Assembly: GCA_027622495.1 (NCBI GenBank)
Contig: JAQBYL010000295.1
Location: 1 to 5,646, forward strand
Length of the DNA: 5,646 bases
From: Pseudomonadota bacterium
GTDB lineage: Bacteria > Pseudomonadota > Gammaproteobacteria > Pseudomonadales > Azotimanducaceae
Direction of reading: 5' to 3'
Below, piece after piece: positions 1 to 5,646 of this stretch (position 1 is the stretch's first letter; each line of letters starts with the position of its first letter). The position numbers and the translations under genes are program-made. A model generated the notes under the pieces. The model was not told the origin of the DNA. It did no database searches and worked only from the letters and a program-made list of their open reading frames with translations.

Positions 1-281
1 AAGCCCCACAGCAGAAAACCGTCAGAGCGGAAGTCTCCCGCCATGAAGGCCTCCATCGGATTGACCTGGCCGCTGAAGAGCTTCCAGGCCATGTCAAAGC
101 TCGGAAACAGAAACGTCACGTCTGCAGCAGAAATGTCCTCGGGGAAGCTCAGCTCGCCATCGTGGATGTGAACGACCAGGCGCTGGTCTTCGGCTGAAAA
201 CGCAAGTGTTGCATTGAAGTGAGTCGCGGCCGCAGGGTTGAAGCCCGCCGCAAGTGCAGACTTGAGGTCATTAATGGTCAT
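1..281 (-). CDS. SCP2 sterol-binding domain protein, partial (C-terminus beyond window)
   Basis: Translating the minus strand from the ATG at 281 gives 93 uninterrupted codons that run off the left edge, so the C-terminus is missing. The visible part reads as an SCP2 (sterol carrier protein 2) domain. It has an N-terminal helix (about residues 1-24), beta strands around 25-48 ('LVVHIHDGELSF' at 35-46), then 'DVTFLFPSFDMAWKLFSG' at 54-71 and 'NPMEAFMAGDFRSDG' at 74-88. The last stretch matches the typical SCP2 pattern of an aromatic/Lys helix, then G, P..A.M.G, then the G-D/K turn. Members bind lipids or acyl-CoA in a hydrophobic cavity; the ligand here is unknown. No signal peptide is seen, so it is probably cytoplasmic. 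A weak GGTGA lies about 10 bases before the ATG. The gene diverges from sohB across 105 bases. The family call is fairly sure; the biological role is not. Confidence 0.75.
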   Translation of the reverse strand, partial: MTINDLKSALAAGFNPAAATHFNATLAFSAEDQRLVVHIHDGELSFPEDISAADVTFLFPSFDMAWKLFSGQVNPMEAFMAGDFRSDGFLLWG

Positions 282-316
282 GGCAGGCAGTTCACCGATT
301 CTGGTCGTGGAAATCA

Positions 317-363
317 AGAGCCGATTGGACTTAGGTCGGGCTCTGCCGCTACATTAGCCGGCT
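317..363. promoter_or_regulatory. Nested inverted repeat and weak promoter-like site between divergent genes
   Basis: The 105-base gap between the SCP2 gene and sohB must hold any local promoters for both. AGAGCC at 317-322 pairs with GGCTCT at 339-344, and inside it GAC (328-330) pairs with GTC (335-337) around TTAG. An 8-base palindrome, AGCCGGCT, lies at 356-363. On the plus strand TTGGAC (325-330) and TACATT (350-355) are 19 bases apart, a poor match to a sigma-70 promoter for sohB. The overlap of the repeat with the -35 position would suit an operator, but this is inference from weak signals. Confidence 0.25.
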
Positions 364-386
364 TTAAGTCATAGCAAAGAGCCCTG

Positions 387-1439
387 ATGGCCTATCTGTT
401 TGATTACCTGATTTTTCTTGCCCAGGTCGCAACCATAGTGGTGGCGATCCTTATCATCATTTCGGCAATTGCCAGCTTGAGCATGAAGCGCACGACGGCC
501 CAGGTTGGCCATCTGGAAGTGAACAAGCTCAACGATCGCCTCGATGATCTGAAGCACAGCATCGAGCATGCGGTTCTCCCTGGTGCTGCGTTCAAAAAGC
601 AGATGAAACAGGAAAACAAACGCCATAAAAAAGAACAGAAACAGGCGAGCAAGGAACTCAAATCAGGCGAACCGGACGTGGAAACAAAACACCCGCGGCT
701 GTACGTAATCGACTTTGAGGGCGATGTTGCAGCCACAGCCGTAAGCCAGTTGCGAACTGAGATCACGGCGGTCCTGACCATGGCATGCGATGCAGACGAG
801 GTGCTGATCAGACTTGAAAGCCCCGGTGGTATGGTTCATAGCTATGGCCTGGCGGCCTCCCAGCTGCATCGGGTGCGACAACAGGGTATTCGTCTGGTGG
901 TAGCAGTCGACAAGGTGGCCGCAAGTGGTGGTTACCTGATGGCGGCGGTAGCTGATCGCGTGCTGGCAGCACCGTTCGCTCTGGTTGGATCAATTGGTGT
1001 TGTGGCACAGATCCCCAATGTGCATCGTCTGTTAAAGAAAAACGACGTGGATGTCGAAATTCTTACCGCAGGTGCGCACAAACGAACTCTGACGGTCTTC
1101 GGCGAAAACACCGAAGACGGTCGAGCGAAGTTCATTGAAGAGCTGGAGGATGTGCATGCCCTGTTCCAGGAATTCGTGGGCGAACATCGACCCGATCTGG
1201 ATCTTTCGCTCGTTGCAACCGGCGAAGCCTGGTACGGCAAACGCGCCCTTGACCTGAAACTGGTTGACGAAATTACCACCAGCGATAGCTACCTGGTGAA
1301 GGCTTGTCAGGAAAAAGAGGTATTTAAAGTGAGCTGGGTAGATCGCAAGAGTCCCTTTGAGCGGCTGATGGGGCAGGTCGAAGGCGTAATGACGCGCATT
1401 CAGGATATGATTCCCGTTTGGGGCAGTCGCGGTATATAG
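387..1439 (+). CDS. sohB: SohB, inner-membrane S49 family serine peptidase
   Basis: The product has 350 residues, against 349 for E. coli SohB, so it appears full length. One hydrophobic helix at about 9-31 anchors it in the inner membrane. A Lys/Glu-rich linker follows (about 43-95, with a very basic run at 70-92), then the ClpP-fold S49 domain (about 103-300). Visible signatures are 'RLESPGGMVHSYGLAASQL' (142-160), 'VDKVAASGGYLMA' (174-186) with predicted nucleophile Ser180, 'GSIGVVAQIPN' (201-211), and 'AGAHKRTLT' (228-236) with predicted general base Lys232. The Ser-Lys spacing of 52 is that of single-domain SppA-type peptidases. E. coli SohB was found as a multicopy suppressor of htrA/degP loss and is thought to cut membrane or secreted proteins; its natural substrates are unclear. 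A purine-rich AAAGAG lies about 5 bases before the ATG. The stop is 10 bases before the next gene, suggesting co-transcription. Confidence 0.96.
   Translation: MAYLFDYLIFLAQVATIVVAILIIISAIASLSMKRTTAQVGHLEVNKLNDRLDDLKHSIEHAVLPGAAFKKQMKQENKRHKKEQKQASKELKSGEPDVETKHPRLYVIDFEGDVAATAVSQLRTEITAVLTMACDADEVLIRLESPGGMVHSYGLAASQLHRVRQQGIRLVVAVDKVAASGGYLMAAVADRVLAAPFALVGSIGVVAQIPNVHRLLKKNDVDVEILTAGAHKRTLTVFGENTEDGRAKFIEELEDVHALFQEFVGEHRPDLDLSLVATGEAWYGKRALDLKLVDEITTSDSYLVKACQEKEVFKVSWVDRKSPFERLMGQVEGVMTRIQDMIPVWGSRGI
1095..1118. repeat. Perfect 8-bp inverted repeat inside sohB
   Basis: GTCTTCGG (1095-1102) and CCGAAGAC (1111-1118) can form a perfect 8-bp stem with an 8-base loop in the coding region just after the catalytic lysine codon. 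GACGGTC also occurs twice in direct orientation (1091-1097 and 1116-1122). There is no following T-run, so it is not an intrinsic terminator. It may be a by-product of the conserved FGENTEDGR codons. Confidence 0.4.
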
Positions 1440-1449
1440 GGAGACAAAG

Positions 1450-2436
1450 ATGGGCTTCAAAGCACTTCTGATCGAAAAAACCGACAGCGGGTTCACCCGT
1501 TCCATCGTTGAACGGGAAGACAGCGACTTGCCTGAAGGTGATTTGCTTATTGACGTGCACTATTCATCGCTCAATTACAAAGACGCCTTGTCTGCAACGG
1601 GCAATCCAGGCGTGACACGAAATTTTCCCCACACGCCCGGGATTGATGCTGCGGGCCTCATCATCGAAAGCAACACTGCAGACTGGTCTGTGGGCGACAA
1701 GGTCGTGGTGATTGGTTTTGACCTCGGCATGAATACTGCCGGTGGATTTGGGCAGCACATACGCGTGCCCGCCGGTTGGCTGGTTGCGCTTCCGAACGGA
1801 ATGTCGCTCGAACAGAGCATGCTGATCGGCACGGCTGGTTTTACCGCGGCGCTGTGTGTCGACAAACTGCAGATGGCCGGAAGTGTGCCGGGGCAGGGGC
1901 CGATCCTGGTAACCGGTGCAACAGGCGGGGTTGGTTCTGTCGCCGTCAAACTGCTGGCCCAGCTTGGCTACGAAGTCGCAGCGGTCACCGGGAAGGCCGA
2001 GCAACATGACTGGCTGAAAAAACTCGGCGCCACAGAAATCCTCGATCGTGATGCGGCAAGGCAGGATGCGAATCGACCGCTCCTGAAGGAACGCTGGGGC
2101 GGTGCCGTGGATACCGTGGGCGGTGAGATTCTGTTTAATGCGGTCAAGGGTCTGAAGTACGGCTGCAGTCTGGCGGCGTGCGGCTTGGTCGACTCACCCG
2201 CGATCCCAGCGACGGTGCTGCCATTCATCCTTCGCAATGTGAATCTGCTTGGTGTCGATTCCGTGCAGCTGCCGGTGAATCAGAAAGCGGCTCTTTGGAA
2301 CAAACTTGGCGGCGAATGGCAGATGGACCTGAGTTCACACAGGAGTGCTCTCACCCTTCACACCCTCAGTGGTGCGATCGATAGAATACTTGCGGGCCAG
2401 ATGACGGGCCGTGGTGTGGTCGACCTGAAAGCCTGA
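1450..2436 (+). CDS. acuI: AcuI/YhdH-type NADPH-dependent acryloyl-CoA reductase (MDR superfamily)
   Basis: This is a 328-residue medium-chain dehydrogenase/reductase; E. coli YhdH has 324, so the length is normal. The N-terminal catalytic domain carries 'SSLNYKDALSATG' (39-51) and 'NFPHTPGIDAAG' (59-69 region), both typical of the YhdH/AcuI subgroup. The Rossmann domain has the dinucleotide loop 'VTGATGGVGSVAV' (154-166). 'AVDTVGG' (219-225) and the C-terminal 'GRGVVDL' (320-326) fit the same family. No zinc-binding cysteine pattern is seen, as expected for this non-zinc branch. AcuI reduces acryloyl-CoA to propionyl-CoA with NADPH, which serves DMSP/acrylate breakdown and removes a toxic electrophile; YhdH has the same activity. 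A good ribosome site, AGGGAG (1438-1443), overlaps the sohB stop and ends 6 bases before the ATG. The exact physiological substrate is inferred, because no dddD/dmdA/acuK-type neighbour is visible. Confidence 0.9.
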   Translation: MGFKALLIEKTDSGFTRSIVEREDSDLPEGDLLIDVHYSSLNYKDALSATGNPGVTRNFPHTPGIDAAGLIIESNTADWSVGDKVVVIGFDLGMNTAGGFGQHIRVPAGWLVALPNGMSLEQSMLIGTAGFTAALCVDKLQMAGSVPGQGPILVTGATGGVGSVAVKLLAQLGYEVAAVTGKAEQHDWLKKLGATEILDRDAARQDANRPLLKERWGGAVDTVGGEILFNAVKGLKYGCSLAACGLVDSPAIPATVLPFILRNVNLLGVDSVQLPVNQKAALWNKLGGEWQMDLSSHRSALTLHTLSGAIDRILAGQMTGRGVVDLKA

Positions 2437-2440
2437 CCAC
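2416..2440. other. Weak hairpin at the convergent acuI/antiporter junction
   Basis: GTGGTC (2416-2421) and GACCAC (2435-2440) form a 6-bp inverted repeat with a 13-base loop that spans the acuI stop codon. No T-run follows on either strand, so it is not a canonical intrinsic terminator. The gap between the two convergent stop codons is only 31 bases and holds no better candidate. Termination may therefore be Rho-dependent, or the two transcripts may run into each other. Confidence 0.2.
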
Positions 2441-2467
2441 TTATCGGCAGAAGCTGTTGTTACCCCA

Positions 2468-3640
2468 TCAGTCGCGGCGCAGGTGGGCACTCATGGCGAT
2501 GGGGCTCGGATAGCGGAAGATCACCAGGTAGGACGACAGCACCAGTGTCAGCACGGTAGCACCCTGAATGACATGGGCCGCTTCTGCACCAATCATGCTG
2601 CTGCCGATGGCGACGTAGCTTAACAGCAGAGAAAACTCCGATGCCTGGCCCAGTCGATAACCCACTTCCATGGAAGTTTCTTTACTCTCACCCTGCGCGC
2701 TCAAGATCCATTTAAAGATCAACGGCTTTGCTGCAATCAACAGCAGACCCAGAAACAGCGTCGGGAACATGACCTGTGTCAGCAGGGTCACGTCCAGTTC
2801 TGCCCCCACGGCGAAGAAAAACAGCACCAGAAAGAAATCCCGCAAAGGCCGCAGACTCTCCGCGATGTACTGAGCAACCGGGCTGGTGGCGAGGGCGACA
2901 CCGCCGATGAATGCACCGATTGCATGACTCAAACCGGCCATGGACGCAAGGATTGCCAGGCCCAGACACCAGCCGAGGGCGAGCAGAAACATGAATTCCT
3001 GAAAGTCGTCGAACCGCGCCAGCATGGGAAGAACGAGATACTTCACGCACAGATAAGCAAACAAGCCGAGGACGGGCAGGGCCACCGCGGAGACCGTCAG
3101 ACTGGACAGCGTTTCTGTCAATGTAGAGCTGTAACTGGACAGGAACAGCAGTGCCAGAATGGCCAGCAGATCCTGTATCAACAGCAGGCTCACGACAATT
3201 TCTCCGATGTGACGATGATGCAACACGGTAGTCGGTAACAGCTTGATGCCGATAATCGTCGAAGAAAACGTGGCCGCGATGCCGGTCACCACCGCTTCGG
3301 TCACGGTAAAAGCAAACGCCAGCATGAGACTGAAACCGATCGCGAAGAATACCAATGTCGTCGCGAACGCCGTCAGGAGACTCTTGCCCACCATGTTTTT
3401 CAGTTTGGAAGGCTGCAGGTCGAGGCCGACCAGAAACAGAAGGAAGATGATGCCGAACTCACCGATCTCGCTTAAGAGTCGTGCATCGCTCACCAGGCCC
3501 GTTGCATGAGGACCGAAGATTGCACCGATCGCAATGTAGGCAACCAGAAGCGGCTGCCGTGTATACAGGGCCAATGTTGCAAGAACAGCAGCACCGGTAA
3601 AGATCAGAGAGAAACTTAAGACGACCGCAGAGCTAGCCAC
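2468..3640 (-). CDS. CPA2-family cation/proton antiporter, membrane domain only (Kef-like)
   Basis: The 390-residue protein is almost entirely hydrophobic, with about 12-13 membrane segments by eye (4-25, 30-50, 58-75, 86-110, 112-135, 148-168, 182-207, 213-235, 238-256, 265-283, 287-308, 332-352, 358-376). CPA2 signatures are in order: 'AYIAIGAIFGP' (34-44), 'GEFGIIFLLFLVGLDL' (60-75), 'FSSTI' (125-129), 'QDLLAIL' (156-162), 'SHAIGAFIGGVALATSP' (238-254), 'FFFAVGAELD' (274-283), 'GQASEFSLLL' (331-340). The Gln156-Asp157 pair is the Kef-type version of the ion-binding motif, rather than the two-acid motif of electrogenic NapA-like Na+/H+ antiporters, which suggests K+/H+ exchange. Full KefB/KefC proteins are around 600 residues with a C-terminal RCK/KTN domain; here the protein ends at 'AMSAHLRRD' and no such domain follows. 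The start is GTG, 14 bases after the DUF934 stop, with only a weak upstream GGA, so translational coupling is likely. The ion is inferred. Confidence 0.9.
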   Translation of the reverse strand: MASSAVVLSFSLIFTGAAVLATLALYTRQPLLVAYIAIGAIFGPHATGLVSDARLLSEIGEFGIIFLLFLVGLDLQPSKLKNMVGKSLLTAFATTLVFFAIGFSLMLAFAFTVTEAVVTGIAATFSSTIIGIKLLPTTVLHHRHIGEIVVSLLLIQDLLAILALLFLSSYSSTLTETLSSLTVSAVALPVLGLFAYLCVKYLVLPMLARFDDFQEFMFLLALGWCLGLAILASMAGLSHAIGAFIGGVALATSPVAQYIAESLRPLRDFFLVLFFFAVGAELDVTLLTQVMFPTLFLGLLLIAAKPLIFKWILSAQGESKETSMEVGYRLGQASEFSLLLSYVAIGSSMIGAEAAHVIQGATVLTLVLSSYLVIFRYPSPIAMSAHLRRD

Positions 3641-3654
3641 CTGGAGAGATCCGT

Positions 3655-4059
3655 CTAATCGTGCCCTGTCGCATAGGTTGTTGAAACCTGATAGTGGTTG
3701 GTGTAAGGCGCGAACGCGGACTTTGCGGTATCCATACGGCGGCCATCGGGTAGCAGAAAGCTGCTGAAACCGCAGCGAACAAGGTAGTGCAGCATGTCGG
3801 GCTGCACATCGCCAATCGCGCGCAGATCGCCTTTGAAACCATATCGATCACGCAGCAGCACCGCCAGCGATAATCCACGTCCGTCTGTGAAGGCAGGGAA
3901 ATCGATGGCAATGACGGCGGCTTTTGCAAGTGCCTCATTTGGTTCGGTATCAACGGCGAGCACAATGCCCTGATTTGTGCCTTCGGTCCACTCCTCGACG
4001 GGTACCAGAGGGGTCTCGTCAATAATCTCGTCGCCTGAGGTATTAATCAGCGCTGGCAT
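3655..4059 (-). CDS. DUF934 family protein, companion of sulfite reductase
   Basis: The 134-residue product matches the DUF934 pattern: 'AAVIAIDFPAFTDGRGLSLA' (47-66), 'LLRDRYGFKGDLRAIGDV' (68-85), 'DMLHYLVRCGFSSF' (88-101), and a C-terminal 'YTNHYQ' (119-124). The open frame extends 30 codons further upstream, but the ATG at 4059 is preferred because a strong GGAG lies 7 bases ahead and the family starts near here. This start lies inside cysI, overlapping its end by 17 bases in another frame, a common sign of translational coupling. Family members usually sit directly after cysI-type genes and are often labelled as probably involved in sulfite reduction, but no biochemical function is established to my knowledge. 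The protein has a single cysteine, Cys96 in the conserved RCGF motif. No membrane segment or signal peptide is visible, so it is probably cytoplasmic. The family call is strong; the role is inferred from context. Confidence 0.9.
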   Translation of the reverse strand: MPALINTSGDEIIDETPLVPVEEWTEGTNQGIVLAVDTEPNEALAKAAVIAIDFPAFTDGRGLSLAVLLRDRYGFKGDLRAIGDVQPDMLHYLVRCGFSSFLLPDGRRMDTAKSAFAPYTNHYQVSTTYATGHD

Positions 4060-5646
4060 AGACCCTCTCCTTGAATGGTCCCATGCCGACCCGATGAAAG
4101 TAGTGCAGAAACGATTCACTGTCTGAGCGACCGCTGCGATACACCTCAAAGATCGTTTCGATCACGTCACAGACCTTTGCCCGCGAAAAAGACGGTCCGA
4201 TGATCTGACCGAGGAATGCCTCGGTCTCCCCGGAGCCGCTGTGACCGCCGAGCGAAATCTGGTAGAACTCATCGCCCTTCTTGTCGACGCCCAGGATGCC
4301 GATGTGGCCCACATGATGATGACCGCAGGCATTCATGCAGCCAGATATGTTGATGTCGATTTCACCCAGATCAAACTGGTAGTCGTAGTCGTCGAACCGC
4401 TGCTGGATCGCCTCTGCCACTGGAATGGATTTAGCATTCGCCAATGAACAGTAGTCACCTCCCGGGCAGCAGATGATGTCACTCAGCAGACCGATATTGC
4501 TGGTCGCAAGACCAATCGCACTTGCTTCCTGCCATAAGGTGAAAAGGTGTGTGCGCGCCACATCGGGCAACACGAAATTCTGCTGGTGGCTGATCCGTAT
4601 CTCGCCGTAGCCAAAACGGTCCGCCCAGTCCGCCACCAGATCCATCTGCTCATCAGTTACGTCCCCCGGGGGAACGCCGGTCGCTTTTGTGGACAGGGTG
4701 ACCACCGCATAACCGTCGTGTTTGTGCGGTGTCACGTTGTGGGCAATCCAGCGACTGAAACCCGGCTGACTCAGCCGCTGAGTCTCAAGATCAACGGTTT
4801 CGGCCGGAGCATAGGCAGGCGGTGCGAACTGGGCTTCGATGCCCTGGATGAGATCGTGATCGAGGAGCGGCCTGATCTTTACAACATCAGCCCATTCAGC
4901 ATTGACGCGTTCGCGAAAACCATCCGCAGTCATCGCCCGCACCAGAATTTTAATCCGTGCCTTGTACTTGTTGTCGCGCCGACCATAGCGGTTGTAGACC
5001 CGCATGATCGCTTCCAGATAGGTCAGCAGATGGTCGATCGGTAAACCCTCGCGGATCAACGCACCAATCACCGGTGTGCGGCCCAGACCCCCACCAACAA
5101 AAACATCAAAAATGATCTTGCCTTCGCTGTCGCGGCCGACGCGAAGACCAATGTCGTGAACCATGATCGCTGCGCGATCAGATGCAGCACCGTTAACGGC
5201 AATCTTGAACTTGCGTGGCAGCCAGTCAAATTCCGGATGTGAGGTAGACCACTGGCGAATGATTTCGCAGTACGGTCGAGGATCGACGGCTTCATCAGCG
5301 GCAACACCAGCGAATTCATCCGTTGTGACATTTCGGATGCAGCTGCCGCTGGTCTGGATGGCGTGCATCTCAACCGAGGCAAGGTCCTGCAGGATGTCCG
5401 GCACTTCTTCAAGACGGGGCCAGTTGAACTGGATGTTCTGCCGCGTACTCAGGTGGCCGTAACCGCGATCGTAGATTCGCGCGATCTGCGCCTGCATTCG
5501 CAGCTGAGCGCTTGAGAGCGTGCCGTAGGGCACTGCAACGCGCAACATGGGTGCAAGCCGCTGGATGTACAGACCGTTGCGCAGCCTCAGCTGCAGGAAC
5601 TCATTGTCGTTCAGCTCACCTTTCAGGTAACGCTGTGTCTGATCAC
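4043..5646 (-). CDS. cysI: CysI, siroheme/4Fe-4S sulfite (nitrite/sulfite) reductase, 5'-partial
   Basis: The frame stays open to the right edge: 32 codons precede the internal ATG at 5548, including 'NGLYIQRLAPMLRVAVPYG' (visible residues 23-41), which is typical of the family. The ATG at 5548 is therefore not the start. The visible part has 533 residues; about 20 N-terminal residues are probably missing. The protein has the duplicated nitrite/sulfite reductase layout. Visible features are 'STRQNIQFNWP' (66-76), the catalytic-site 'LPRKFKIAVNG' (142-152) with Lys145 and Lys147 matching the active-site lysines of E. coli CysI, and 'FVGGGLGRTP' (150-159 from the internal Met). The four cluster/siroheme cysteines form CX5C (Cys393, Cys399 in CPGGDYC) and CX3C (Cys436, Cys440 in GCMNAC). 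The enzyme reduces sulfite to sulfide with six electrons in the cytoplasm. No cysJ flavoprotein is visible, so the electron donor is open. DUF934 next door favours sulfite over nitrite as the substrate. Confidence 0.94.
   Translation of the reverse strand, partial: DQTQRYLKGELNDNEFLQLRLRNGLYIQRLAPMLRVAVPYGTLSSAQLRMQAQIARIYDRGYGHLSTRQNIQFNWPRLEEVPDILQDLASVEMHAIQTSGSCIRNVTTDEFAGVAADEAVDPRPYCEIIRQWSTSHPEFDWLPRKFKIAVNGAASDRAAIMVHDIGLRVGRDSEGKIIFDVFVGGGLGRTPVIGALIREGLPIDHLLTYLEAIMRVYNRYGRRDNKYKARIKILVRAMTADGFRERVNAEWADVVKIRPLLDHDLIQGIEAQFAPPAYAPAETVDLETQRLSQPGFSRWIAHNVTPHKHDGYAVVTLSTKATGVPPGDVTDEQMDLVADWADRFGYGEIRISHQQNFVLPDVARTHLFTLWQEASAIGLATSNIGLLSDIICCPGGDYCSLANAKSIPVAEAIQQRFDDYDYQFDLGEIDINISGCMNACGHHHVGHIGILGVDKKGDEFYQISLGGHSGSGETEAFLGQIIGPSFSRAKVCDVIETIFEVYRSGRSDSESFLHYFHRVGMGPFKERVYASAD
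4063..4070 (-). promoter_or_regulatory. Shine-Dalgarno site that fixes the DUF934 start
   Basis: On the minus strand GGAGAGGG lies within the cysI coding region, with GGAG 7 bases before the ATG at 4059. It is the strongest ribosome-binding site on the minus strand here, and it argues against the longer upstream frame as the true start. Confidence 0.7.
4207..4226. repeat. Perfect 8-bp hairpin near the 3' end of cysI
   Basis: GACCGAGG (4207-4214) and CCTCGGTC (4219-4226) form a perfect GC-rich 8-bp stem with a 4-base loop, inside the codons for 'ETEAFLGQI'. It is about 160 bases upstream of the cysI stop in the direction of transcription. No T-run follows on the minus strand, so it is not a standard terminator. 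A pause or mRNA-processing role is possible, but one such stem in 5.6 kb is also near chance expectation. Confidence 0.4.

Noticed and set aside
1032..1505. Minus-strand open frame (157 codons) across the sohB/acuI junction
   Set aside because: It overlaps the sohB catalytic region and the acuI start in antisense, with no recognisable protein features.
1564..2007. Long open frame on the minus strand, opposite acuI (147 codons)
   Set aside because: It is antisense to conserved AcuI motifs, with a composition that looks like a reverse reading and no domain resemblance.
2437..2467. Lost or frameshifted RCK domain after the antiporter
   Set aside because: Only 31 non-coding bases remain before the acuI stop, so there is no room for a domain remnant; the short form is probably native.
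2468..3640. Naming the antiporter kefC or kefB
   Set aside because: The regulatory KTN domain is missing and the ion is unproven, so a kef symbol would overstate the evidence.
4060..4149. Longer N-terminus for the DUF934 protein (start at 4149)
   Set aside because: The extra 30 codons lie inside the cysI frame, do not look like DUF934, and the strong GGAG site points to the ATG at 4059.
4547..5044. Long open frame on the plus strand, opposite cysI (165 codons)
   Set aside because: It lies fully antisense to a well-conserved cysI region, shows no recognisable family pattern and has no ribosome site; it is a shadow of the codon structure of cysI.
5546..5548. ATG at 5548 as the cysI start
   Set aside because: The 32 codons upstream to the window edge are open and match the conserved CysI N-terminal region (NGLYIQRLAP), so the real start is outside the window.

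Overview
The window looks like chromosomal DNA of a gammaproteobacterium, probably a free-living, possibly marine lineage. The SohB protein closely resembles the enterobacterial one. The CysI protein is the single-chain type of about 550 residues known from Pseudomonas and relatives, and it is followed by a DUF934 gene, as is usual in that group. Gene density is very high, base composition looks even, and there are no transposases, phage genes, tRNAs, rRNAs, CRISPR arrays or long repeats. The exact genus cannot be told from this stretch.

Layout from left to right. Bases 1-281, minus strand: the N-terminal part of an SCP2-type sterol/lipid-binding domain protein, cut by the window edge. Bases 282-386: a short divergent intergenic region with a nested inverted repeat and at best a weak promoter. 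Bases 387-1439 (sohB) and 1450-2436 (acuI/yhdH family), plus strand: a membrane-anchored S49 peptidase followed 10 bases later by an NADPH-dependent acryloyl-CoA reductase-like enzyme, very likely one transcript. Bases 2437-2467: a 31-base convergent junction with no convincing terminator. Bases 2468-5646, minus strand: a three-gene operon read right to left. It comprises cysI (sulfite reductase hemoprotein, 5' end outside the window), a DUF934 gene overlapping it by 17 bases, and a CPA2-family cation/proton antiporter starting 14 bases later.

The minus-strand operon is mainly assimilatory sulfur metabolism: CysI reduces sulfite to sulfide with siroheme and a 4Fe-4S cluster, and DUF934 is its usual but poorly understood companion. 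The attached antiporter is the less expected member. It carries the Kef-type QD motif but has no C-terminal RCK/KTN nucleotide-binding domain. On the other side, SohB acts at the inner membrane, and AcuI would detoxify acryloyl-CoA or a related enoyl-CoA.

No clearly new system is visible. The points worth a second look are the sulfite reductase/DUF934/antiporter linkage, the missing electron-donor subunit, and a few small DNA structures.
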